Source of the DNA: Deltaproteobacteria bacterium | Lineage (GTDB): Bacteria; Desulfobacterota; Binatia; Binatales; Binataceae | NCBI GenBank assembly: GCA_021801125.1 | Contig: JAJYYI010000024.1 | Coordinates: forward strand, 1 to 50,990 | Length of the DNA stretch: 50,990 nt | Direction of reading: 5' to 3' | Shown: piece after piece, positions 16,731 through 24,758 of the stretch | Layout of the letters: each line of letters opens with the position of its first letter | How positions within the stretch are numbered: the stretch's first letter is position 1 | The notes under the pieces: model-generated | What the model saw: the letters and a program-made list of their open reading frames with translations, nothing else | Told to the model about the DNA's origin: nothing | Databases searched by the model: none | Made by a program: the position numbers and the translations under genes

Positions 16731-16961
16731 TCAAAAGACACCGAACGGCGCACCCATGAATCCACCGCCCATGAATGGCCCTCCCATCATAGGCATCCCC
16801 ATCCCCGGCTCCATCATGAACGGCCCTCCGCCAAAGCCCATGCCCCCGAACGGTCCGCCCATCATCATCGGACCACCCATCATGCCCGGCCCGCACCCGA
16901 ATATCCCGCCGATTAGCGCTAGCAAGCAAACCGCGACAGTCAGCCTGACCAAAATCTTCAT
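16731..16961 (-). CDS. Met/Gly/Pro/Phe-rich small lipoprotein
   Basis: A 76-residue protein. MKILVRLTVAVCLLALIGG is a lipoprotein signal leading to the lipobox IFGC, so the mature protein should start at the Cys and be lipid-anchored. The mature part is almost entirely Met, Gly, Pro and Phe (GPGMMGGPMMMGGPFGG and similar runs), with about 14 Met and no charged residues except one Glu. Met-rich sequences of this kind bind Cu(I) or Ag(I) in known metal-handling proteins; that role is inference here. The ATG at 16961 is chosen over the upstream frame start at 16982 because it directly gives the signal peptide; AGGA lies 12 bases upstream. Confidence 0.65.
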   Translation of the reverse strand: MKILVRLTVAVCLLALIGGIFGCGPGMMGGPMMMGGPFGGMGFGGGPFMMEPGMGMPMMGGPFMGGGFMGAPFGVF

Positions 16962-17034
16962 AGCGTTTTGAGATCCTCGCAATCGTTGCCCAGAGAACTA
17001 GCTTTTCTTCGCTGTGGGCCCTTACGCAAATCGA

Positions 17035-17715
17035 TCACCGGCCCTGCGGAAGGCCCGCGATCAGTTTGCCATCCTGATTGTAAACCGCGATCCCCGGCTT
17101 CGACTGTTGCGTACCCAGGGCAAGCAACGTCTCGCCGGACCCGCCATGAAAACTCAACATGGCGTCACCGCTGCGCGCGACTCTAAGTTCGGTGCGGTCT
17201 TTGCCTTCCTGGTCGTATACCGCTATCCCCGCCAGCCCCAAGGACGTTATGCCGAGCAGGATACGGGTCTTCCCCTGAGCGTCGCGCAGTGCCAGGGCGG
17301 GCGCGCCGTTGCCGTCAATGTGAAACTCACCCCGGTTAAGACCATTGGCGTCATACAGAGAAAGAAGCGGATCTCCGGTGGCGGTAAGAGCAGTTACAAC
17401 GCGTGGCTTTCCACTTTTATCGAAAAGGGTAAATCCGGAGCTTTGGCCTTCGATGCCGAAGATCGCTCGCCGCCGGCCATTTTCATCATAAAAGACCAGC
17501 CCGGCGCGTCCCACTTCGCTTTGGAGCGCGGCTAACGGCTTGCCATTGGCATCCACCATTACAAAGCGCTGGGCCACCACACGTTGCGGGTAGGCTTGTC
17601 CGGCAAACACCGGCCGGACCAGCGATATGCACTGCGCGGCGAAGCCACCCGCGAAACTGGCTGCTAAGACCAGCAACGTGTACAAAACGGCTTTAGTCAA
17701 TTTTATTTTGGCCAT
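17035..17715 (-). CDS. secreted or membrane-anchored repeat protein
   Basis: A 226-residue protein with an N-terminal signal or anchor helix (LYTLLVLAASFAGGFAA) and then a run of about six imperfect repeats of 25-30 residues. Each has the form hydrophobic strand, Y/F/L-x-D-x-x-G-K/R, hydrophobic strand (LVFYDENGRRRAIFG, FTLFDKSGKPR, LSLYDANG, IAVYDQEGKDRTELR, IAVYNQDGK). This predicts a repetitive beta structure in the periplasm. I do not recognise a named family or function. It lies alone on the minus strand, upstream of the Met-rich lipoprotein gene. Confidence 0.72.
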   Translation of the reverse strand: MAKIKLTKAVLYTLLVLAASFAGGFAAQCISLVRPVFAGQAYPQRVVAQRFVMVDANGKPLAALQSEVGRAGLVFYDENGRRRAIFGIEGQSSGFTLFDKSGKPRVVTALTATGDPLLSLYDANGLNRGEFHIDGNGAPALALRDAQGKTRILLGITSLGLAGIAVYDQEGKDRTELRVARSGDAMLSFHGGSGETLLALGTQQSKPGIAVYNQDGKLIAGLPQGR

Positions 17716-18049
17716 GCCAAAAATGTCCTTTATTATTTCAATCTCCCGTGAAGAACCTGCGCGACGTGGCTATACTGCAGCGGTTGCGTCGGGGGCGCCA
17801 CGCCGGCGGCATAGGTCACGTTTTTATGCTGAGCAAGAAGTCCGGCAACCCGTGCTGACTTAGCCGCCATCGCGGCCGTCCTCGCAGTACGCTCTGCCGG
17901 AGTCCGCGCACACCGACATGCATCAGCGTCCGTCCCGCAGCTAATGACGGAGCGTTGTAACGGCTATTGTGCCACGTCGAGCTCTGTCAACATGACGCCG
18001 GCCGCTTTTGTTAGCAGGTTCAGTTGGCCTTTGCGCCGCAAACGCCCGT
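17716..18049. other. non-coding gap
   Basis: 334 bases between the repeat-protein gene and the HpnI-like gene. It presumably holds the promoter of the repeat-protein gene on the minus strand (an AT-rich patch at 17716-17745 with AAAGGA). No gene, repeat or RNA was recognised. Confidence 0.4.
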
Positions 18050-19210
18050 TCAAATGCTGACCTCTTGCATTTTGCCATCAGCAGTAAGACGCCGCTGCCG
18101 GCCGCCCCATTCGACGGTGTTGCCAAACAAGCTGGCGCCCCATATACCCGCCAAAAGCACATCCTTAAACGGCACCAGGAGCAGATCGGCCAACTTAAGA
18201 GGCAGTTTGAACACTATCGTCGTCATCACGGCCGCCATGGCCAATCTCGCAGCCAAGGTCCCCGCGACCAATTCAAGCGTCGCAACGCCCATACCGGCGG
18301 TCAACAAAAGCGCTACGGCCCAGAAGCTGCCGTTAATGAGAATCCTTCCCAGGCTTGCCGGCCGTATTCTGCGGTCAACGCGCCAGCCTCTCAGTTGATG
18401 GCGCCAGAAATCAATGACGGTTTTTTCTTCGGTTATCATGGTAACCAGCGCGCTCGAAACCTTGATGCGGTAGCCGGCGTCCGCCACGTTGCGTCCCAGC
18501 ACCAAGTCGTCGCCGAAGCAGTCTTTGACCGCATCGAGGCCGCTGATCGAGTCCAGGACGCTTTTTCTGATCGCGATGCATGATGCGTACGCGTGACGAG
18601 CCTTTTCCAGATATTTTGACAGGATGGCTATCGGGGCGAAGTCGGTATTGATGAAGAGCGCCTCGAGCCGCGCTCCAATCTCCCGCGTTGCCGGCCTGCC
18701 GCAATAAACGCATGTGACCAAGCCAACATTCGGCTCGCCAAGTTCCTCCACTAACCGGCGCACGTGATCTCGTTCGACGCGGCCGTCGGCATCGCTCATC
18801 ACCAAAATCTCAGCGTCCGGAGCATGATGGAGCATCCACATCAGCTTGCCGACCTTGGGATTTCCCGCGCGGCTCTGCCCTATGGTGACGACGACGTTAG
18901 GAGAGGCGTAATCACGCTCGATCTCACGCGCGATCCGCACCGACCCGTCCTGTTCACTGGTCGCTCCGAAGACGAACTTCGCGTTCGGATAATCAACGTC
19001 GAGCAAATTGCGTGCGTTTTGCGCCATTTGCTCACTGAACCCATGCAGCGGCCGAAGCATCAGCACGCTGGGCGGGTTGTCGAGCTGCCGTTTGGGTCTC
19101 GCTGCCGCGGACTGCAAAGCGAAAACCAAGCCGGCTATGCACGCGGCCGCGTAATAACCTAAGGAACCGTAGATACAGAACAGGATAAAGTAGTGCAAAA
19201 GATTCATCAC
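18050..19210 (-). CDS. GT2/GT21 glycosyltransferase, HpnI / ceramide glucosyltransferase-like
   Basis: A 386-residue inner-membrane enzyme with one N-terminal helix and about three C-terminal helices around a GT-A catalytic domain. Visible features are VLMLRPLHG, the metal-binding VMSDADGRV, the catalytic CFGDDLVLG and a QLRGWR segment in the (Q/R)xxRW position. This is the layout of ceramide glucosyltransferases and of HpnI, which transfers GlcNAc to bacteriohopanetetrol in hopanoid synthesis. The hopanoid role is the likeliest in bacteria, but no other hpn gene is in the window. It starts ATGATG at 19210; the second ATG may be used. Confidence 0.82.
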   Translation of the reverse strand: MMNLLHYFILFCIYGSLGYYAAACIAGLVFALQSAAARPKRQLDNPPSVLMLRPLHGFSEQMAQNARNLLDVDYPNAKFVFGATSEQDGSVRIAREIERDYASPNVVVTIGQSRAGNPKVGKLMWMLHHAPDAEILVMSDADGRVERDHVRRLVEELGEPNVGLVTCVYCGRPATREIGARLEALFINTDFAPIAILSKYLEKARHAYASCIAIRKSVLDSISGLDAVKDCFGDDLVLGRNVADAGYRIKVSSALVTMITEEKTVIDFWRHQLRGWRVDRRIRPASLGRILINGSFWAVALLLTAGMGVATLELVAGTLAARLAMAAVMTTIVFKLPLKLADLLLVPFKDVLLAGIWGASLFGNTVEWGGRQRRLTADGKMQEVSI

Positions 19211-19670
19211 CGTTGTGTAAGACTACAGGTTAGCCGGGCGACCACCTGCCTTTCGCAATACCGGCCGCCAAGTAGGTCTGTAAAACTGGCTTCCTGCCGC
19301 CCTCCCACGTGCGCCGTGAAAATGGTTTCTTAATCTCTCCGGCGGCCGCTTCGTATGGGTCAAATAGGCACTCGCCCAGCCATTGCAAAGAAGCGACGCC
19401 CGCGCAGACGGATGACATTCGTCACGTGGACGGCCCTTGGGTGCGGCGTTGCGAGTGAGCCGTTTCACGCTAGCAGAAAGTCCGCTCGCTATGAGACCAC
19501 GCAAGAAGGCAAGTTCGTTTACCAGGCGATTTCTCGAGCGGGTCCTCCGTGTGAGCCCGACCCGGGTACCCTCTTGCCTCATCGCCGCCGCTTTGGTCGA
19601 GCGGAATCTGCACTGCTCTGAGCGCTATAGCTTTCAAAGCACGCGAAAGAGCCCAAAAGGAGAATTGTGT
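19211..19670. other. non-coding gap
   Basis: 460 bases between the HpnI-like and Spy-like genes. Frames of about 120 residues exist on both strands, but their composition (Arg-rich, no motifs) marks them as chance openings in high-GC DNA. No RNA element was recognised. Confidence 0.4.
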
Positions 19671-20069
19671 CTAGGGTCCGCCGACGAGTTTCTTGCGCTG
19701 CTCCGGGGTGAGGATTTTAGACACCCTTTCCATCGACTCGATGTGAAGGTCTATCATCTGGCTGGTCAATCGCTTCAATTGCTCGGACTTTGCGTGCACT
19801 ACATCTTTGTCGGCGCCGTTGAGAACGGCGGCGTTTAGCTCTCGATGAGCGGCGACTATCCTGCGCTGCAGGTCGGCACCATGTTGTTGATCGGCAACGG
19901 CCAAGCCGCGCAGCTCGTTTGTTTGCTGCTCGGTCAAACCCAGCTGCTGTTTCAAGCGCGTTATTTGGTCGGCGGCCGGGACATTCTGCTGACTTTGCCC
20001 GAACGCGACAAAGGTTGGTGCCGTCAAGAACAGAAATGTCGCGAATAAAGCGGCAATCCGATACCTCAC
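19671..20069 (-). CDS. Spy/CpxP-like periplasmic protein
   Basis: A 132-residue exported protein. The GTG at 20069 gives an ideal signal peptide (RYRIAALFATFLFLTAPTFV, cleavage near AFG-Q) and has GGAGG 8 bases upstream; the frame also opens further upstream to 20126. The mature part is all-helical with two LTxxQ-type motifs (LTEQQTNEL, LTPEQRKKL), the hallmark of Spy/CpxP/CnrX-type periplasmic chaperones and metal sensors. Such proteins respond to envelope or metal stress, which fits the neighbouring Met-rich lipoprotein and efflux genes. No Cys is present in the mature part. Confidence 0.8.
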   Translation of the reverse strand: MRYRIAALFATFLFLTAPTFVAFGQSQQNVPAADQITRLKQQLGLTEQQTNELRGLAVADQQHGADLQRRIVAAHRELNAAVLNGADKDVVHAKSEQLKRLTSQMIDLHIESMERVSKILTPEQRKKLVGGP

Positions 20070-20423
20070 CCTAGGGTCCTCCATATTTCGTGTGTAACTC
20101 AAACCGAGCGGTTCCCGCCAGCGCAAGCGAGCCTAGCCCCAAACCCCGAGCAGGACGGCTCTTGTCCATCGGCCCGCTTCCACTTTTTAACACTATGCTT
20201 CCTAATCGTTTCGTACAAACAGCCTCAAACGGGGCAGCGCCGTCCGACTCATCACCACCCTTGCTCAGGCCGGTCGTTCACCTAATGTGCACAAGCTAAG
20301 GCTGAACGTGACCAACCGTCTGCCGTACCGCAGGATGAGCCAGCGCTTGACCTGCCGAGAGACCTGGCACGCGATTAAAACGCCGGTGATAAGCAGGCTT
20401 CAAGCCGTCGAGTTGTACACACC
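20070..20423. other. non-coding gap
   Basis: 354 bases between the Spy-like gene start and the TetR gene stop. It must hold the Spy-like promoter on the minus strand, but no confident -35/-10 pair was found. No gene was recognised. Confidence 0.4.
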
Positions 20424-21230
20424 CTACTTCGAAACCAACGATGGCCTGTGCGCGCCGCCGCCTGTACCACTGGCCTCCGGCTGCTCATCCTCGTCTTGTG
20501 TTACGCGGCGGATTTGCATCGGGCGACGCCTATGAGAGCGCGAGCCCTTCGCCTCGCGCGCGCAGCCGTCCATACCACCGAAAAAAAGCGCGACCACCGT
20601 GTGAGCGGCGGTCGCGGGCGTGTCCGTGCTCTTGCGAAACCGGATGAGCCCTCGAACCATACCCAACAGCGCCTCGGCGCATAGCCGCGGGTCGAGGTCA
20701 TCGCGCAACTCGCCGGCTGCAATCCCCTCCGCCAGAGCTGAGCGAATCATATCGGACAGCCTGGCGCGCTGGGCGTAGAAGCCGCGCAGCAACGGGCCTG
20801 AAGGAGGCTCGGTAGTTTGAAGGAGGACAAAAAAGAGGCGACGATCCCAGAAGTAATCCGCCGTGTGACGCGCGATGAGCGCAACCTTGTCCTTGGGTGA
20901 GCGCGCATTCGTCAACGCCTTCTCCAGTCTGCGCTGAAGCTCTACAAAGCCTTCGATTATCGCGGTCAGATAGAGTTCGCGCTTCGAGCCGAAGCAGCGA
21001 TAAAGCGTGCCCTTGCCGACCCCGGCCCGAGCGGCTAGCTCTTGTGCGCGCACACGATGGAATTCGCGCATCCCGAAGAGTTCAGAGGCCGACTTGATAA
21101 TGCGGCACCTTAACTGCGGATCGGGCCTGCGGCCGGGTCGTTTTCTATTGCTGAGATGCTGTCTCCCGCCCGAGTGGATGGCATCAGCCCCCCGTTCGAA
21201 ATCGCCGCGATTCACGCCTCCATCGTGCAT
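20424..21230 (-). CDS. TetR-family transcriptional regulator
   Basis: A 268-residue protein whose N-terminal helix-turn-helix (IIKSASELFGMREFHRVRAQELAARAGVGKGTLYRCFGSKRELY) is typical of TetR/AcrR. The C-terminal ligand domain is followed by a low-complexity polar tail of about 40 residues. The frame extends to a TTG at 21383, but the ATG at 21230 places the HTH at a normal distance, about 30 residues from the start. It lies downstream of the RND pump genes on the same strand, as in many self-regulating efflux operons, and is the likely repressor of that operon (inference). Confidence 0.88.
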   Translation of the reverse strand: MHDGGVNRGDFERGADAIHSGGRQHLSNRKRPGRRPDPQLRCRIIKSASELFGMREFHRVRAQELAARAGVGKGTLYRCFGSKRELYLTAIIEGFVELQRRLEKALTNARSPKDKVALIARHTADYFWDRRLFFVLLQTTEPPSGPLLRGFYAQRARLSDMIRSALAEGIAAGELRDDLDPRLCAEALLGMVRGLIRFRKSTDTPATAAHTVVALFFGGMDGCAREAKGSRSHRRRPMQIRRVTQDEDEQPEASGTGGGAHRPSLVSK

Positions 21231-21413
21231 GTCCCAGCGCGGCCCCTTTTCGTGAAGTTCAATTGATTTGAGTGCATGGCCTAAACTCAGGTCAAACGAG
21301 ACGTTTGAGGCGAATAGCCCAAGCAAAGCCCCCGATAACTCGATGTTCTCCAACCTTACCGGGTAAGCGCAACCCTTTGCCAAGCGGGAGCTTCACGTCC
21401 GTGGACTAACCAC

Positions 21414-21449
21414 GCCTAAGCGGCCGAACCTGGCCGCGGCTGCTTAGGC
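21414..21449 (-). terminator. long hairpin at the end of the second RND pump gene
   Basis: GCCTAAGC (21414-21421) pairs with GCTTAGGC (21442-21449), enclosing a second stem CGGCC/GGCCG (21421-21425 and 21432-21436). It starts at the stop codon of the RND gene. There is no T tract, so it may be a processing or stability element between the pump and TetR genes and not a true terminator. Confidence 0.5.
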
Positions 21450-24400
21450 TAGACTTTCCGCGACGCAAGCCGCACGCGTCGCCCCGCCGCGAGCGCCTCT
21501 ATCGTGATGTATAGCGCAGGAATGAAAAACAACGTGAGAAGCGTTGACAGCGAAAGGCCACCTATCAGCGAGCGCGCCAACGGAGCGTTGGTCTCGCTGC
21601 CGACTCCGAGCCCTAACGCCATGGGAAGCAATCCGGCCAGCGTGGCCACTGTAGTCATCAAGATCGGCCGCAGGCGCACGCGAGCGGCCTCAACCACGGC
21701 CTCGTGCAGCTCATGCCCGCTTTCGCGTAATACGTTCGTGTAATGGACCATCAGGACTCCGTTTGACACGACGATCCCGACCATCATAATAACGCCCATG
21801 AACGAAGAAACCGAGAACGCCGTGCGCGTAAGAAAAAGCGCCCAGACCACGCCGGCCATCCCAAGCGGCACCGAGAACATGATGATGAACGGATCCACCA
21901 ACGAACGAAATTGCGAAGCCAGAACCATATAGACCAGGACGATCGCTAGGGCGACCGCCATCTCAAGCGTGTGAAAGGCGCCGCGCTGCTGCTCAACCTG
22001 GCCGGTTAGCTTGAGACTAAAACCGGCAGGCAAGGGAATCTTGGCGAGCCGCTCTTCGAGGTCGCTGGCAACCGCACCCAGATCGCGACCGACCGGATTA
22101 GCGGTGATGTCAATCGCCCTTTGCAGGTACTTGCGATCGATTTCTATCGGCCCAGCCCCCGGTTTGACCGATGCCAGCGTTCGCAGCCTCACCACTCCCA
22201 TATTGCGGGACGGATCGCCGGAGGAGGCAGGATTGACGAGAAACGTGTCACCAAGGTCGCGCACGTGGCTTCGAAAGTCGTCTTGGTAACGGACCACGAT
22301 GTTGTATTCGTTGCCGGTGCGCGGATCGATATATATCGAGGGCGAATTGGTCGAGCCGTTGGTAGAGTCCAAAATCACGTGAGTGGCGTCATATTGATAG
22401 ATGCCCGCCAAGGCGGCTTTCTCACGGTCGACGTCGATGTCGAACTCGGGAAAGTTTTCTTCACGGCTTATTTGCACGTCAGCCAGACCAGGCATGCTTC
22501 TCATGGTCCGCGTTATCTGGCGCGCGAGCGCGGCGCCAGCATTTAGATCGTACCCCAGCTCAAGGACGTCGATGGGCGCGGACGCGCCGAAGTAGAGCAC
22601 GCGCGCGATGAGTCCGCCCGGGTCCATGTACTGCTTCACGGCGGGGAACTTGCGCGCCAGGATTGGGCGTAGATAGTCCACAACCTCCTTGGTGGACATT
22701 GAGCGTCGGCTCGGGTCGACCAGATGAACGCTGATCTGCGCCGCGTGCGGGCCGGTATTCGAGGAATAGGTGGCTTGACGGGCCGAAGCGCGCCCAGCGG
22801 TGGTCAACAGGCCGATAGCCGATTGGATAATCGTGATCCATCCGGGCGGAAGATCGCGTTTGATCTCGTCCTCCATCTGACCAACAATCTTCTCGGTCAA
22901 TTCGATTCGCGAACCGACCGGCAGGCGAATGCTCAGATGAAACTGGCTTTCATCGGAAACCGGCATAAATTCAACGCCGATGCCGCGCACCAGCAGTACG
23001 GACGCCGCGGCGAAGCCAACCACGGCGAACATCACCAAGCCGCGATGCTTAAGGGCTTTCACCAACGCCCGCCGGTAGACTACTTCCAACCAATCCACCG
23101 CCGCCTTGCAAGCATCCGACGCGCGAGCCAACAGACCGCGCGCTTGCCGATGCCCCTTTTCGTCGAGATAGCGCAGGCACAACAGCGGCGTCACCGTGCG
23201 CGAAACCAGAAAAGAGGCAACGAGTGAGCAGGTGACGGCAATCGCCAGCGGCGTAAATAGAATCTGCCCGACGCCTTGGGCAAACAGACCCGGCAAGAAA
23301 ACGATCACCGTGGTGATGGTCGATGCCAAAATCGGCATCGCCACCTCGTTCGCCGCGTCGAGCACCGCCTTGCGTCTGGAACTCGTGGTCGCGAAATGGC
23401 GAGCGATATTCTCCAGCTCGACGATCGAGTCGTCCACCATTCGGCCTACCGCCAGGGCAAGGCCACCTAGCGAGAATATATTGAGCGACTGATGGTCGAG
23501 ATAAAGCAGCAGGAACGTGGCCAAAATCGACAGCGGGATGGCAAGAGAGATGATCGCCGTCGCGCGCAGACTTTGCAGGAAAAATAGAATCACGCCGAAA
23601 GCCAAGAGCGCGCCCTGCAACGCTTCCTGACGCAGCGAAGTGATCGACTTGCGAATATAGGTCGACTCGTCGAAGAATATCGCCAGCTTGATCCCCGGCG
23701 GGATGCCGACCAGGCGATCCAGCGAGTTGCGCACCGCGTTGACCACCTCCACGGTGTTCTGGCCCGGCTGCTTGTAAATCGCCATGTAGACACCGCGCTG
23801 ACCGTTGATACGGACGATATAGCTTTGATCCTCCGAACTATCCGCGGCCTGGCCGAGCATCCCAATCGTGATCGGCACGCCGGCGCGATTTGCGACGACC
23901 ACGTCATTGATACGGTCGATCACTTTGAGCTGGACATTCGTGGTGACCCCGTACTGACGGTCGCCGACTTTGATCCAGCCGGCCGGCTCAAGCAAATTGG
24001 CCCCGTTTATCGCCTTAGAAAGATCGAGCAGCGACAGCCCCACGGCGGCCATCCGCTCGCGGTCCACGCCGACCGAAATTTGGCGGATCTTGCCGCCTGA
24101 CACCACGGCTGACGCCACGCCCGGAAGCTGCTCGAACTGCGGCTCGATAACGTTGTAGGCCAGATCGTATAGCTGACGCTCATCCATCCCCGCGCCCGAC
24201 ACGTCGACCGCGCAGACCGGGATGTTGGCGAGGTCGTATTTGATGATAAACGGCGATTGCACGCCGGTCGGCAACAGGTTGAGTATTTGCTGAATCCGGT
24301 TGTTCGCCTCGACCATCGCGGCGCTCAGATCCGCGTTCCAATCCAGCCATACGCTGACCAGCGAGACGCCTTCCTTCGATACCGATTCTATATGGTCGAC

Positions 24401-24628
24401 GTTGGAAAGTCCGGAAACCGCCTTTTCCACCGGGTAGGTAACGGTGTGCTCGATGTCTTGCGGACCCGCTCCAGGGTAAAGCGTGGCGACTCGTAGCACG
24501 GGCAGGTTGATGTTTGGGAACAGGTCGATCGGCAGGCGATTTAACGAGACGATGCCAAGAATCGCGATCGCCAACGTGGCCATCGCGATCAACACCGGAT
24601 TCTTGAGCGCAAGCCGAGTGAGCCACAT
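21449..24628 (-). CDS. RND efflux pump inner-membrane subunit (second of a tandem pair)
   Basis: A 1059-residue AcrB/MdtB-type transporter with 12 membrane helices and two large periplasmic loops, exporting substrates with proton import. The start MWLTRLALKNPVLIAMATLA is typical. The proton-relay Asp pair is in GRMVDDSIVELEN (TM4). Other family segments are FPNINLPV, PLSILATFLLL and MVLASQFRSLVDP. Length is normal. It follows a paralogue by 130 bases; tandem RND genes after one MFP resemble MdtBC, which form a heterotrimer. The substrate is not predictable. Confidence 0.95.
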   Translation of the reverse strand: MWLTRLALKNPVLIAMATLAIAILGIVSLNRLPIDLFPNINLPVLRVATLYPGAGPQDIEHTVTYPVEKAVSGLSNVDHIESVSKEGVSLVSVWLDWNADLSAAMVEANNRIQQILNLLPTGVQSPFIIKYDLANIPVCAVDVSGAGMDERQLYDLAYNVIEPQFEQLPGVASAVVSGGKIRQISVGVDRERMAAVGLSLLDLSKAINGANLLEPAGWIKVGDRQYGVTTNVQLKVIDRINDVVVANRAGVPITIGMLGQAADSSEDQSYIVRINGQRGVYMAIYKQPGQNTVEVVNAVRNSLDRLVGIPPGIKLAIFFDESTYIRKSITSLRQEALQGALLAFGVILFFLQSLRATAIISLAIPLSILATFLLLYLDHQSLNIFSLGGLALAVGRMVDDSIVELENIARHFATTSSRRKAVLDAANEVAMPILASTITTVIVFLPGLFAQGVGQILFTPLAIAVTCSLVASFLVSRTVTPLLCLRYLDEKGHRQARGLLARASDACKAAVDWLEVVYRRALVKALKHRGLVMFAVVGFAAASVLLVRGIGVEFMPVSDESQFHLSIRLPVGSRIELTEKIVGQMEDEIKRDLPPGWITIIQSAIGLLTTAGRASARQATYSSNTGPHAAQISVHLVDPSRRSMSTKEVVDYLRPILARKFPAVKQYMDPGGLIARVLYFGASAPIDVLELGYDLNAGAALARQITRTMRSMPGLADVQISREENFPEFDIDVDREKAALAGIYQYDATHVILDSTNGSTNSPSIYIDPRTGNEYNIVVRYQDDFRSHVRDLGDTFLVNPASSGDPSRNMGVVRLRTLASVKPGAGPIEIDRKYLQRAIDITANPVGRDLGAVASDLEERLAKIPLPAGFSLKLTGQVEQQRGAFHTLEMAVALAIVLVYMVLASQFRSLVDPFIIMFSVPLGMAGVVWALFLTRTAFSVSSFMGVIMMVGIVVSNGVLMVHYTNVLRESGHELHEAVVEAARVRLRPILMTTVATLAGLLPMALGLGVGSETNAPLARSLIGGLSLSTLLTLFFIPALYITIEALAAGRRVRLASRKV

Positions 24629-24758
24629 AAAAGCTACTTACCCGCGCGCGTCGGCACCCGCTTAGCGCCAACCGCTCGCCGCGTATCCTACACACGCGCC
24701 ATCGCGCACCGCTCGACCCTCGTGAGTTCCGCGCTTGCCGAAACGGGGAACCCGAACC

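Noticed and set aside
19223-19838. Several frames of about 120-130 codons in the 19.2-19.8 kb region
   Set aside because: Arg-rich, motif-free and partly antisense to the Spy-like gene; treated as chance openings.
20368-20390. Sigma-54 promoter (TGGCACG start)
   Set aside because: The TTGC half at the required spacing is missing.
21231-21383. Longer N-terminus for the TetR regulator
   Set aside because: The extra 51 residues precede the normal HTH position and start at TTG without a clear ribosome site; kept only as an alternative.
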